Below are positions 19,031-28,900 of a DNA stretch of 64,000 bases, in pieces. Each line of letters opens with the position of its first letter. Position 1 is the stretch's first letter. Made by a program: the position numbers and the translations under genes. The notes under the pieces are model-generated. The model did no database searches. It saw nothing but the letters and a program-made list of their open reading frames with translations, and was not told the origin of the DNA. Origin of the DNA: Chitinophaga caeni (GTDB lineage: Bacteria; Bacteroidota; Bacteroidia; Chitinophagales; Chitinophagaceae); the NCBI RefSeq assembly GCF_002557795.1, contig NZ_CP023777.1:4287001-4351000 (forward strand), written 5' to 3'.

Positions 19031-19942
19031 TCAATTAAACTTTTCCCGGAACTCCAATGGCGTTTGCTTCGTTTTAGCCTTAAAAAATTTATTGAATGAT
19101 TGTGAATGTTCAAAACCGAGCTCATAGGCGATCTCGCTAACAGTAGCCCCGGAGCCGGACAACTTTTCTTTAGCCTTCTCGATTAGCTTTTCATGGATAT
19201 GCTGCTGGGTCGTCATCCCGGTAAGCTGCTTTAATAAACTACCGAGGTATTTCTTAGATAAATGTAATGCATCAGCCAGGCTCTGCACGCTAGGCAAGCC
19301 TTTGGAGGTCATAGCATCATCATTATAATAATTTTCCAGCCATGCTTCCAGTCGCTCTAAAACCCTGTTGTTACTAATTTTCCGGGTAATAAACTGCCTT
19401 TCGTAGAAACGTTGCCCATAGGTAAATAATAAATCCAATTGGGCGATGATCACATCTTGGCTAAACTTGTCAATATTCGCTTGATATTCATTCTTTATGT
19501 TATCAATTATCGTATTGATCATACCCTCCTCCTTGTCAGAAAGAAACAAAGCTTCATTGGCATGATAGCCAAAATAATCGTATTGCTTAATTTTCTTTGC
19601 CAAAGCGGTATTCCATAAAAAGTCGGGATGGATGAGCAGCATCCAACCTTCCAGGTTTCCAGGAACTTTACCATCTTCGCCCCTCAATATTTGGCCGGGC
19701 GCCAGGAATCCCATCACGCCTTCATCGAAATCATATTTCTGCTGACCGTATAAGAGCTTATCACAGCCCCTTTTTAGGGAAACGGCGTAAAAGTCCACGA
19801 TAACGGCATCGATTCCAGAATCATTCCTCATCCCTTTTAAATCGATCATACCAATTAAAGGGTGATGCGGTTTATCTTGGCTGCCGGATAACAGGTAGGC
19901 TTCCTTGATACTTTTAATTCTATACGGAGTGCTAGCAGGCAT
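19031..19942 (-). CDS. AraC family transcriptional regulator
   Basis: The 303-residue product has an N-terminal cupin-like sensing domain (about 1-190). A C-terminal double helix-turn-helix domain follows (about 200-303), with SLADALHLSKKYLGSLLKQ and EIAYELGFEHSQSFNKFFKAK as the two recognition units. The latter is the classic AraC signature. It is 17 bp from the DoxX-like gene on the same strand and probably controls that gene and the SDR oxidoreductase. Ligand unknown. Confidence 0.9.
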   Translation of the reverse strand: MPASTPYRIKSIKEAYLLSGSQDKPHHPLIGMIDLKGMRNDSGIDAVIVDFYAVSLKRGCDKLLYGQQKYDFDEGVMGFLAPGQILRGEDGKVPGNLEGWMLLIHPDFLWNTALAKKIKQYDYFGYHANEALFLSDKEEGMINTIIDNIKNEYQANIDKFSQDVIIAQLDLLFTYGQRFYERQFITRKISNNRVLERLEAWLENYYNDDAMTSKGLPSVQSLADALHLSKKYLGSLLKQLTGMTTQQHIHEKLIEKAKEKLSGSGATVSEIAYELGFEHSQSFNKFFKAKTKQTPLEFREKFN

Positions 19943-19959
19943 CGAGTAGAAATTTTTAT

Positions 19960-20304
19960 CTAAAATTTAAATGGGTATTTTAACCAGATCAGCAGCAAAG
20001 GCATGAGCAGGAAAGGGATTTCTATCAAAGCGATCTTATAATGCCCCCCGCGAAGCGCCAAAGCCATGATCAATACGATCGTAATCGCTTGTAGCAAATT
20101 CCCGGTGAAAAAGGTTTGCGGGAAAAACAACATCAAGCCTATAATAATCGAGAATACCCCGAAATAAGGCAAAACACTGCTGCTGATTCCCAAATCAGCG
20201 ATCATTTTAGATTGTTCCACGTTCGCGGGACGGAAAGCATCCCAACCATGCTTCACGCTTAGGAATGCGGAAACCAAGAGTAGTATTATAGCAACAATTC
20301 TCAT
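19960..20304 (-). CDS. Small four-helix membrane protein (DoxX-like)
   Basis: A 114-residue hydrophobic protein with four predicted membrane spans and the DoxX-like arrangement (LGISSSVLPYFGVFSIIIGL). Such proteins often accompany AraC regulators and redox enzymes in Bacteroidota. No catalytic residue is recognisable. It sits between an SDR dehydrogenase and an AraC regulator, all on the minus strand, suggesting one operon. Confidence 0.7.
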   Translation of the reverse strand: MRIVAIILLLVSAFLSVKHGWDAFRPANVEQSKMIADLGISSSVLPYFGVFSIIIGLMLFFPQTFFTGNLLQAITIVLIMALALRGGHYKIALIEIPFLLMPLLLIWLKYPFKF

Positions 20305-20330
20305 CGGATTGATTCATTGGATAATAATAT

Positions 20331-21107
20331 TTACTTTCCATACATGTAAGAAGCGCCGATTTTGCTTGCCTGCGCCAAAGCCAATTTAGGAGCAAGCCTT
20401 GACAAAACCTTTAACAGCTTGGATGCCCCCGGCAATATCTCATCCTTGTCACGCTCAATACCTTTCAAGGCGGCATCCACCACTTTTTCCGGCGCCATCA
20501 TGAACCTGGTGCTAAAACCATCTTCGCCCATGAATTTATCGTTCAACGAAGTTGTAGAACCCGGCGCCAACAACTCGAACACTTTGATGCCGGTATTTTT
20601 CAACTGCACCCTCAGGGACTGGGTATAAGCCCTTAAGCCGGATTTACTCGCACTGTAAATGGGCGAAAGCGGGAAAGCCCCTAAAGCTATACCCGAAGTT
20701 ACGTTAACAATGGCAGCTTCCGGCTGTTTTTCCAAGTGCGGCAAAAATTGCTGCACCATCCTGACAGGTCCCATCAGGTTGATTTCAACCTCGCGGGTGA
20801 TATCCTCTAAATCATGTTGATGGTGCAAGCTGATTTTACGCATTTCACCGGCGTTGTTAATCAAGATGTTTAAACCGGGAAACCGCGCGGTAACATCATT
20901 GAATAACCGGGTAATATCCTCCGGCTTACTCACATCACTTTGATAAATATGAACAGGAGGTAACTGTAGCTTTGCTTTTCGCAATTTCTCCAGGTTCCTG
21001 CCCGTAATGATAACGGTATTCCCTAAAGTAATTAATTTTGAAGCGAAATCAAAGCCGAAGCCGCTGGTTCCGCCTGTAATGAGGATGGTATTATTTCGTA
21101 AATTCAT
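20331..21107 (-). CDS. SDR family oxidoreductase
   Basis: A 258-residue short-chain dehydrogenase/reductase of the DltE-like subgroup. The nucleotide-binding TGGTSGFG motif is near residues 11-18, NNAG near 86-89, and the catalytic Tyr-x3-Lys is YSASK near 151-155. It would use NAD(P)H with an unknown alcohol or ketone. It is the first gene of the minus-strand group that ends with the AraC regulator. Confidence 0.9.
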   Translation of the reverse strand: MNLRNNTILITGGTSGFGFDFASKLITLGNTVIITGRNLEKLRKAKLQLPPVHIYQSDVSKPEDITRLFNDVTARFPGLNILINNAGEMRKISLHHQHDLEDITREVEINLMGPVRMVQQFLPHLEKQPEAAIVNVTSGIALGAFPLSPIYSASKSGLRAYTQSLRVQLKNTGIKVFELLAPGSTTSLNDKFMGEDGFSTRFMMAPEKVVDAALKGIERDKDEILPGASKLLKVLSRLAPKLALAQASKIGASYMYGK

Positions 21108-21622
21108 TTTTTAACCTTTTAGATATTCAAAGTTCCGATCCTTTGTAACAACCATTGTAGCCAAAAGGATGGATAATGTAGTATAAAGGGGCTATTTCCA
21201 GGTATATACTACTCTCCGGACAAATCCTACCAGCTCAAGAAAAAGACAATAAACTAAGTTGTTAATTAAAATTCATTCAAAGCAACGATACCGCTATTCG
21301 AGAAAATTATTTTCACCCCGATAAATCACCTGATTAAAAATTTCTTGATCTGTCAAGACAAATCGGGGGAATATACCAGTTGATCACTTTAAAAGATTAA
21401 AGCCGATTATTTAGTACGATTTATAAATGAGTCTGAAGGGACGCTTCAAGAGATTCATATGAGTTGGAGCGATGGTTGGATGGAAATATTGCCCGGGGAA
21501 TGTAAGGGAAACAGGATAAGAACTTGGAGGAAACAGGTATTATTATCATGAATAAGATGATAATTATAATTTCATGACACTATCCTATTAAGGCTTAAAT
21601 AGTAATAGGTAAAAGATCGCAT
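21108..21622. other. 515-bp intergenic region, no gene seen
   Basis: It lies between the divergently oriented promoter side of the SDR gene and the end of the following membrane protein gene. Reading both strands I find no ORF with coding character, no RNA gene, and no strong inverted repeat. It probably contains the promoter of the SDR-DoxX-AraC group near its left edge. Confidence 0.5.
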
Positions 21623-22159
21623 TTAAATTTCTTCTATCACTTTGGATTTTTCAAACATCGCCTCTAACTTTTCAATTTGTCTTTTCCTATTCACAGTTTC
21701 ATCGAAAGCAGTAGTAATGACAAATCCTAATATCCAAAACAAATAAATGAGCCATTCATTCAAAGGGTCAAAAGAAATAGCAATGATTGCGGATGCGGCA
21801 CAGAAAATAAAGCCGCACCAAGAATAATAATTAGCTTGCTTAATTTTAAGCACAGCGCCCGCATCCCTGAAATTCATCTTGGTGATAAAATTTATAACGG
21901 GAATCCACATAAAATAGAACCAAATCTTTTGGAATATATTTAAGTCCTCATAAATATTCTTTTTTATAAAAGAATCCACTTTTTCTATTTGCTCATGCTT
22001 GTAATCCCTAATTTCCTCTTCTGAAACGTTTCGGGTAGCAAGCTCAGCCAAAGCGATGCTTACTGCTAATTCCGTGTATTCAAATTTGCTATCAACTACT
22101 TCTAATAAGTGGCTAGTTGATAAACTCGAATAAGTCTTTTTTAATTCCTCCGGGGTCAT
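21623..22159 (-). CDS. Hypothetical membrane protein
   Basis: A 178-residue protein with a charged, helical N-terminal part (about 1-75) that includes a TPEELKKTYSSLS start. Two to four hydrophobic segments follow between 75 and 165. I do not recognise the family. The N-terminal half resembles stand-alone helical repeats of unknown function. It is 67 bp from the lipoprotein gene downstream on the same strand. No signal peptide. Confidence 0.6.
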   Translation of the reverse strand: MTPEELKKTYSSLSTSHLLEVVDSKFEYTELAVSIALAELATRNVSEEEIRDYKHEQIEKVDSFIKKNIYEDLNIFQKIWFYFMWIPVINFITKMNFRDAGAVLKIKQANYYSWCGFIFCAASAIIAISFDPLNEWLIYLFWILGFVITTAFDETVNRKRQIEKLEAMFEKSKVIEEI

Positions 22160-22226
22160 GAGATAAGGTATAGGATGTTGAATAATAATAAAGATAACAA
22201 AATTTTGAGGATATATTCATACGGCA

Positions 22227-22655
22227 CTACCGCTTGTAGCTAGTAGTAGCTTCCTCTAAAAGGCTATATACCGCACCCTTCCATTTGTCCCTTGCCGCTT
22301 TATCTCTAAAATGGTACATCTTTCCATTATAAACGAACACGCCTCCACCCATTTCCTGGAAATAAACCATCGAAGTATCGCCATTATCAAGGACGAAAGC
22401 GCCGTAAAATTCACCCTTCCATATAACGATACCATCGGGATGCTCGGCTCTTCGTACCATGTTTACAATACCGGTATCTGTTGTCACGGCTCTTTTATAA
22501 GTACGCATCGTTTTCATGCTCAGGTCCTGCGGCTCAACTTTATTGGATGCTTGCTCGAATACAATAATGCTTACGACTTGGGGTTTCGCTTTTTTGCAAC
22601 TATTGGCCGACAAGACCGTAATGGATAACAGGATGATCCGTAATTTGGGATTCAT
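22227..22655 (-). CDS. Hypothetical lipoprotein
   Basis: Using the internal ATG at 22655 gives a 142-residue protein whose N-terminus is a lipoprotein signal peptide ending in LSANSC, with the lipid-modified Cys near residue 20. An upstream ATG at 22712 would add 19 residues before the signal, which is less plausible. The mature part has no recognised domain. It probably sits in a membrane facing the periplasm. Confidence 0.6.
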   Translation of the reverse strand: MNPKLRIILLSITVLSANSCKKAKPQVVSIIVFEQASNKVEPQDLSMKTMRTYKRAVTTDTGIVNMVRRAEHPDGIVIWKGEFYGAFVLDNGDTSMVYFQEMGGGVFVYNGKMYHFRDKAARDKWKGAVYSLLEEATTSYKR

Positions 22656-22751
22656 GGGATGAGTTTTAAAGGTTTTACTTACGCTAAATAAATAAAAATA
22701 GATTCCCTTCATGTTCTATTAATAATCTTTAGCAGATTAATGGTTTACTTA

Positions 22752-25175
22752 TTAATCTGCGCGCAAGGCTTTCATAGGTGTAGTTATCGTCATTTTAAAG
22801 GTCTGATAACTTATTAAAATCACAGTGATAAGTGTAATTAAAGCAGCGGACAGTATAAATGGCTGTAGTGTAATATCTATTCTGTAGGCGTAGGCTTGTA
22901 GCCATTGTTTCATTATATAATAACCAAATGGAGACGCTACTATTATTGCAAAGAGTATGATAATTACATACTCCTTTAAAAACAGCAGCACAATATCTAC
23001 TATAGAAGCTCCCATTGCCTGCCGGATACCGATTTCTTTCATTCTCTTATAGACGCTTAATGATACAAGGCCAAATACACCCAGCAATACGATCACAAGT
23101 GCAAGTATGGTTGCAGCGAAAGCAGCTCGCTTTAGCTGTATCTCTGTTTGATACATTTTTTGCAAAATATCATCCATGAAATTATACTCAAAGGCAGATC
23201 CGGGCAGCAGCGATGACCACTTACGCTGAAGCTTATTAATGGTACCGCTCATATCTCCTGGTTTAAGTTTGAAAGACAAATATCTGTATTCCTTTTGATA
23301 TTTAACATGTATAAATACAAAGGGTGGTATAACATCCTGCATAGAGCCGAAATGAAAGTCGGTCGTTACGCCGTATACCGTAAATACATTGTTATATCCT
23401 TTTATTTGCAGCTGCTGGCCGATGGCCTCGTCCGCATTCTTCCAGCCTAAAGCTCTTACAGCGGTTGCATTTAAAACTATCCTCGATGAATCATAGTTTT
23501 CATTAGGCTTTTGAAAAAACACACCTGATTGCATTGGGATCTGGTAAGTAGATGCATATTTTTCGTCTGTATTAAGCGTCTGCACGGAAATTGCTCTTGA
23601 GGCATCCTCTCCCATTCTGTACACCTGAAAGCTGGATCTGTTGTTTCCATCTGGTATTTCATATGACAGGGAAACCTCTTTAACTTCGGGCATTTTCGCA
23701 AATTCATTTCGTATCATTTCGATGCGCTGCACGCCTCGTTCTGACCAATCTCTGGGTAACGGTGCTGAAAGGATAAGCTCCCTGTTATAACCTATGTCGT
23801 TACCAAAAAAGAACATTATCTGCTGAGAAATCACAATGGCACATACCAGCACCACGATGGCAGTACCGAACTGTACACCGATCAAAGCTTTGCGGACGGT
23901 ATTATTTTCCTTGACAGTTGCTTTTCCTTTAATGGAATTAAGCATATTCAGGGAGGACAAAACAAATGCCGGATATATTCCGGCTATAAAACCAATTATC
24001 ACGATCAACGCCAGTGGTACCAACTGAAGATAAATAGGGAATTGCCACAAATTCGGAATTCTTCTGCCCAGCACATCACTGAAGAACGGGCGTCCTAAAG
24101 TATATAACACTAAAGCCAATACTGTTGCCAGGGCTATCAGGATGATAGATTCTACCAGGAACTGGATTCTTAACTGTCCCTTTAAACTACCTAATGCTTT
24201 TCTTATCCCTATCTCTTTTATCCTGACAGAAGCTTTACTGATAGATACATTAATGAAATTAATAATCGCCATTAACAATATGAATAAAGCGACAAAGGAT
24301 AACGTATACAGGAGCTTCCTGATCAATCCATTTGTATTATCAAGATAATAAGTTGTCAGTGGGGTAATGTAGCCACCCAGGTGAGTCCTGGTCTGTTCTG
24401 GCGCATGTTGCTGCAGAATATTCGCAATGGCACGTTCCACATCCTGGGGTCGTGCATTCTTTTTGAGCTTGATGTAACTTACAATGTACTGGTTGTCCCA
24501 ACTTTCCATATCACGATCAAAAAAGCTCAGGGAGGTAACGGGTAAAAATATACCGTTATCCATTCCCTGTGTCAATTTTGTCACCGAATTATTTGGAAGA
24601 TCCTTTAATACCGCTGTCACAGTAAAATCGCGTTTACTTCCAGCAAAGTTTTCGATCGTTAATATTTCACCAACCACATCCGTTTTTCCGAAGTACTTTA
24701 TAGCATTATTGGCCGTAATTACAACTGAATTAGGCTGATCGAATGCGGTTCTTACATCCCCCCAAACAACCGGGAAACCAAACATAGAAAAGAAGGTAGT
24801 ATCTCCCACCTGCAATCCTTCCCTGAAGTATTTCTCGCCATTGGATACGGTTGAAGTAACACCATCGAACCGGTAATAGTTATCAACCAGAGTAGGGTAT
24901 TGTTCTTTCAGCATTTTAGACAGCGGCCCCAAGGTTGTAATATCTATTCCCATATTGGGATCGGTCCATTTACTCTGAAGCAGATACTGTTTATCAGCGT
25001 CTTTCAGGGTTCTGTTAACCTGTAACTCACTCCACACAAATCCGCCAATCAATAAGGCAAAAGCTATCCCTAATGAAAGCCCGAACACGTTCAACATTGA
25101 ATAAAAAGTGTACTTGAGTACGTGCCGCCAAGCTACTTTGAAATAGTTTCCAAACATATTTTTAAGGATTTTCAA
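22752..25175 (-). CDS. ABC transporter permease, FtsX/MacB family (two FtsX domains)
   Basis: An 807-residue inner-membrane protein. An N-terminal transmembrane helix (about 20-45) is followed by a large periplasmic MacB-PCD domain. The first FtsX helix trio lies at about 290-415, including the SVRIKEIGIRKALG coupling helix. A second periplasmic domain and a second FtsX trio (about 680-800), with KRMKEIGIRQAMG, complete the protein. These duplicated permeases are abundant in Bacteroidota and need an ATPase encoded elsewhere. None is adjacent here. Likely role is lipoprotein, peptide or drug export; substrate unknown. Confidence 0.88.
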   Translation of the reverse strand: MKILKNMFGNYFKVAWRHVLKYTFYSMLNVFGLSLGIAFALLIGGFVWSELQVNRTLKDADKQYLLQSKWTDPNMGIDITTLGPLSKMLKEQYPTLVDNYYRFDGVTSTVSNGEKYFREGLQVGDTTFFSMFGFPVVWGDVRTAFDQPNSVVITANNAIKYFGKTDVVGEILTIENFAGSKRDFTVTAVLKDLPNNSVTKLTQGMDNGIFLPVTSLSFFDRDMESWDNQYIVSYIKLKKNARPQDVERAIANILQQHAPEQTRTHLGGYITPLTTYYLDNTNGLIRKLLYTLSFVALFILLMAIINFINVSISKASVRIKEIGIRKALGSLKGQLRIQFLVESIILIALATVLALVLYTLGRPFFSDVLGRRIPNLWQFPIYLQLVPLALIVIIGFIAGIYPAFVLSSLNMLNSIKGKATVKENNTVRKALIGVQFGTAIVVLVCAIVISQQIMFFFGNDIGYNRELILSAPLPRDWSERGVQRIEMIRNEFAKMPEVKEVSLSYEIPDGNNRSSFQVYRMGEDASRAISVQTLNTDEKYASTYQIPMQSGVFFQKPNENYDSSRIVLNATAVRALGWKNADEAIGQQLQIKGYNNVFTVYGVTTDFHFGSMQDVIPPFVFIHVKYQKEYRYLSFKLKPGDMSGTINKLQRKWSSLLPGSAFEYNFMDDILQKMYQTEIQLKRAAFAATILALVIVLLGVFGLVSLSVYKRMKEIGIRQAMGASIVDIVLLFLKEYVIIILFAIIVASPFGYYIMKQWLQAYAYRIDITLQPFILSAALITLITVILISYQTFKMTITTPMKALRAD

Positions 25176-25325
25176 ATGACCTCATCTGCAATAACGTGGT
25201 GAGAATTAGTCATCGGTTAATAACTGCCGGATTTCATCAGGATAACACGGTACACTTAAACAAACGGATATTGGCCAAACGTGAAAGGGCTGATAAATGG
25301 TTTCCCTCTAAATTTAATATATTTC

Positions 25326-26321
25326 TTAAAATAACATAAAAAAATTATTCCTTACACTCCTCTGTTGGAGTCTGATCCACATTATCCAGGTTAAGATACT
25401 CATAAGTATTTCCTTGCCAGGAAGATTATACGTAGTATCAGTCGTACATATTCTGTTTCTGGTCAATTTCATGGCATATTTATCCCAGATATGATCTTCC
25501 TTCATCCGCATGAAGGTGGCGGCTTCATCTGTTTTGCTATAACTGCTTCTATTATCGCCAATTATCCTTTCCTGTTCAGCATAACGTTCCAATGCAGTTG
25601 GCCAGTTTCTCTTAGCATAGCTCAGTTTCTGACGTATTTTTTTGTCGATTGGTTTATCCTTCAGTGCCGCATTTATTGTGGCTATTGTTTGCTCAATTTT
25701 TTCGCTATCAATTTTATCAAACCCGGAAGGATCATGGTCATCGTTTAATTCGGCGGCGGCAATAGTTTGAGCGTATTTCCATAATTCATTCAGCTGCTGC
25801 TGCATCTTTGCTTTATTGGTTTTTATGGAGTTGCCCCATACAAAAGTGTACCTGTTTGCATTCGCTTCGATTTTAGTGCCGTCGGTGTAAAGCTCTTTCA
25901 AACTCAAAACACCTTCTTCGCATAATAGTAATACTACCTGTGTAAAGATGGGTTGCAGAGATTTTTGAAGACGTTTGCCCCGGAAACGGTTAATTGTATT
26001 GTGATCGGGCTTACTCATCCCGCTTAACCACATAAAGTTTATATTCTGATGGAGAGCTTCCTCTATCTTTCGGCTACTATATCTATTATTTATATATGCA
26101 AAAACCAGCACCTTCAGCAACATTCGGGGATGATAATTACTTGCACCGCCTGGTTTATACTGCTAAATTAACTGCCCTATGTCTACTTTATCCAGAACAT
26201 CGTTGACCACTCGTACGGGGTGGTTTTGACCAACCAACTCGCTTAGATCGGGAGGAAGAAGCATTCCCTGGTGCTGGTGATTACTTTTAAAGGACACTAT
26301 TAATGATTTTCCTCTTGCCAT
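25326..26321 (-). pseudogene. Decayed IS1182-like transposase
   Basis: The reading frame begins at an ATG at 26321 with the family N-terminus (MARGKSLIVSFK). It is broken by an in-frame TAG at 26165-26163, within the motif that normally reads QYKPGG. It resumes at 26123 as a 265-residue piece with the DUF772 segment (ALHQNINFMWLSGM) and the TDGTKIEANANRYTFVWG motif. After KEDHIW the frame degenerates. A different frame near 25385-25330 still reads YEYLNLDNVDQTPTEE, a likely C-terminal remnant. So there is a nonsense mutation plus an internal deletion. The copy cannot make active transposase. Confidence 0.8.
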
Positions 26322-26422
26322 ACATTAAAAATAGGCAATCATTCTGGGTGCGGATACAAGAAAATCAAAATACTTCTCCACCTGGAAGGTGGATAAATGG
26401 GGGCTAATTTGAAAAATTAATA

Positions 26423-26450
26423 GGCTGCATCATTTATTTATGATACAGCC
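26423..26450. repeat. Hairpin that probably marks the right end of the decayed IS
   Basis: GGCTGCATCAT at 26423-26433 and ATGATACAGCC at 26440-26450 form an 11-bp stem with one mismatch. A similar GGGCTGATAAATG sequence lies near 25288-25300 on the far side of the pseudogene. It may be the degraded opposite inverted repeat. Confidence 0.45.
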
Positions 26451-26738
26451 CCATTTTTATTTCACAAAGAAATATCGCTGAAGATCGTCGATAATAACTC
26501 TCCGCTAAATAACTGGGGCCATTAAATATAAACTACAAAAAAATAATTTAGTTCCTCCTCCTGCAAGGCAGGACTGGCTTTCATTTTAAAATGATTCCTA
26601 TATACGAGCGATGCTGCATCGAGAAAAGGAGTAAATTTCAATACGAATATTTCATATCTTAGTAAGAGCTGATTAACCTGTATAAAGTACGGGAAAAAAA
26701 TCGGGGTTATACAAAAGGAACTCAACTAAACGCTCAAC

Positions 26739-26771
26739 TAAAAAACAAAACCCCGCGACTAGCGCGAGGTT
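26739..26771 (-). terminator. Rho-independent terminator of the displaced tRNA
   Basis: Read on the minus strand, AACCTCGCG (26771-26763) pairs with CGCGGGGTT (26757-26749) around a 5-base loop, with one G-U pair. The stem is followed by a T-rich run (26748-26739). It sits just downstream of the tRNA 3' fragment, where a native tRNA terminator is expected. Confidence 0.7.
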
Positions 26772-26784
26772 TATAAGTTGTCAG

Positions 26785-26806
26785 TGATCCCGCTGGGACT
26801 CGAACC
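26785..26806 (-). other. Displaced tRNA 3' end, probable attachment site of the conjugative element
   Basis: On the minus strand this 22-bp piece reads as the second half of a tRNA. It has the T-loop TTCGAGT, the T-stem strand CCCAG, the seven-base acceptor strand CGGGATC and discriminator A. The bases upstream (about 26807 and beyond) no longer fold with it: the proper T-stem partner CTGGG is replaced by CCTGG, and no D-arm or anticodon arm can be built. Such fragments arise when an element integrates at a tRNA 3' end and pushes the original end outward. The identity of the tRNA cannot be told. Confidence 0.65.
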
Positions 26807-27365
26807 AGGCATCCAAAACCCGCCACTACAGCGAATTCCCGAAAATGCTATTTATGTGGTAACCGAAAAGGTAACCGATTTATTTTGCTGCTCGTTGAAA
26901 CAACTTGAAAGAACTTCCCTATTAATACGGCTTTCTGCTGCCATATCAAACTATTGCAAAATTATTCAAAAAAATTGATGGCGCAAGTTCTATTTAAGGT
27001 TCACATAGGAAGAATCGGAAACAAAGCCTCCCTGGTCAGACCGATCATTGCAACTCCTTCCTCAATCTCATTTACAGCCCGCTCCGAAATTTTCCTTTAC
27101 TCGATTCTGAATACCAAGTAAAATTCGGTATTTGATATGCAACTTAGTCTGAGGCATGAAGAGCCTTTGGCCTAGATTGCAGAATATGTAGCCTTCTCCG
27201 TTAGCGTTAGACAATTTTGTTCAATACAGTATTTGATCCGATATGTTGTTCATAAAAATTGCAACAAATATCCGTTCATTTGTTACGAAATGTAACATAT
27301 TTTAGCAATACCACTATCTACTACAGAGTTTCAGTTTTTATTCAGAGAAAAATTGTTAACTCATT
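26807..27365. other. Left end of the conjugative element, no gene
   Basis: About 560 bp of AT-rich DNA separate the tRNA fragment from the first element gene. A pair of nearly identical motifs, GGTAACCGAAAA at 26857 and GGTAACCGATTT at 26869, lies close to the tRNA fragment. They could be arm-type integrase binding sites, an inference only. The small ORF at 26778-26978 crosses the tRNA fragment and is not a gene. Confidence 0.4.
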
Positions 27366-28205
27366 ATGCAAAACGAAATTCAAGAAGTACTACGTACTGT
27401 GAAGTACGTTATGGTAACTGATTTTAAAAATCATTGGGAGGAGATAAAACGTTCCAGTTTTCCGAAATCATTTACACATCCACTTATACTCAGGCAGCCA
27501 TTATCAAAAGCGGCAGTACGCACACTTTTTATCAAAAGGGAGAAGCAAAAGGTTATCGGATGCTCGATTGGCTACAGCAGCAAGTTTACCTGGGGCAAAA
27601 ATGGGAGCAACTTTACGCTCATTCATTTCTTTGTAACCGACCTACAACCCTTTCCAATTTTAAATGAATACAAGAACCTTAAGATTGGATGGCATTTGAA
27701 TAAAATGTATCCTGACTTTAATGATCATTTGATTCCTTGCTTTTTAGCAGAGATGGGCGAAACCGAAGATTGGAGATTATTTGAGCTTTATTGCCACTAC
27801 CTGCTTAAACTTATTGGCGTAAATAGCCTTCATCCATTTCCAACCGTCCGTAACAAGGGAAAAGCCGATGGTGAATTTTTTCTCGGTGATCTATACGTGT
27901 TGTATGATGCAACAGTAAATAATAACTTTAGAGAAGACAAAAAGGAACAAATAGCCAAGTACGTTTTAAAGGTCCGTGGCAAGCGAACCGTTACTATAGG
28001 AAGGCAACAATAGCCGTTGAAAGGTATTAAGAAACATATATGTATTATAACCCGTGGAGAAGAAGTAAAGCCTATCGAGCAGAATTTAAACACGTCAATT
28101 TTAGTAAAAGAGATACCTTTTCATGTTTTATCTGAGATCTACTACAAAAAAATGCACGAAGAAATAAGTGAAAATGTTCTGTGCGGGTTACTAAGGGATT
28201 TATGA
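27366..28205 (+). pseudogene. Unknown, possibly nuclease-like protein split by an in-frame TAG
   Basis: The first open part (27366-28013) encodes 215 residues. After the TAG at 28011-28013 the same frame continues for 62 more residues to a TGA at 28203-28205. That tail (KKHICIITRGEEV, then SILVKEIPFHVLSEIYY) has normal protein character and no alternative start of good quality. I therefore read this as one ~278-residue gene with a nonsense mutation, or a rare readthrough. The ADGEFFLGDLYVLYDAT segment near residue 166 resembles the core of PD-(D/E)XK restriction-type nucleases. However, the expected Lys after the second acidic residue is Thr, so the assignment is weak. It is the first gene inside the element. 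Confidence 0.5.
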
Positions 28206-28900
28206 TGATTCATGCATAAATTTATAACGTACAGTAATAGCTCTACTAATAAATACTAAAGCCCTGGTTGCCATAATTGCAGCCGAATGCTTTTCTATTC
28301 TTCACTCCTGAAATCCGGTTTACTTTCTAGCAGCCCCGATGAAGCACTCACCGGGGCTGTTATTTTTCCCTTTCGCCTTTCACACCCCTCCTTTCCTCTG
28401 CATACATTGCGGAGGTTTTCTGCATATATAAGTTACGTGATCATTTTTTCAGATCAGCCAGTAAAAAGGCTGCAATCATACAGCAGGTACAGCTTAGAAG
28501 TATGATTGCGATCCACTGGGTACCATTTGCGCAATGCCATCTTCATGGATTCCACATTTTTTTATTCAAAGAACCTGTATGCTATTGGTTCCATTTCAAG
28601 AGCAAAGGTATTTCCGTGTTCTTCACGCAGCCCCAAGGTCAGTGCAAGTTTGGAAAAAAATCTCCACCCGTTGGGTAGTATTTATTTCCCAAAACCTTGT
28701 GGCTGCTAAACACGGACCTTTTAAGCTCATGAAACGAAACATAGCATACTCCGGCTCTTTACACGAATAAAAAAAATGTCAGTTATGAAGATCAACAGCA
28801 TTGGAAATGGTAATAGGGTGAAACGAAACAGCACCTCCTCTCATTGCCGAATAAATCTCGAAAATCAAATCAAAATTCAATCAAGTAAAACAAAAAGATC
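28206..28900. other. Gap before ssb; only a terminator-like hairpin is seen
   Basis: Short overlapping ORFs in two frames between 28287 and 28770 have no ribosome-binding sites or domains and look like noise. The one supported feature is the hairpin at 28331-28359. The promoter of the ssb-PRTRC gene group is presumably near 28800-28880. Confidence 0.5.
28331..28366 (+). terminator. Rho-independent terminator-like hairpin
   Basis: CAGCCCCG (28331-28338) and CGGGGCTG (28352-28359) form a perfect 8-bp GC-rich stem, followed by TTATTTTT. It would end transcription from the upstream nuclease-like gene and insulate the ssb group. Confidence 0.7.

Noticed and set aside
26785..26860. Complete tRNA gene
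   Set aside because: Only the T-loop and acceptor strand are present. The 5' acceptor strand, D-arm and anticodon arm cannot be built from the neighbouring bases.
26778..26978. 66-codon ORF over the tRNA fragment
   Set aside because: It translates the tRNA 3' end and att region and therefore cannot be a real gene.
28287..28770. Three small ORFs before ssb
   Set aside because: They overlap in different frames, one crosses the terminator hairpin, and no starts have plausible ribosome-binding sites.
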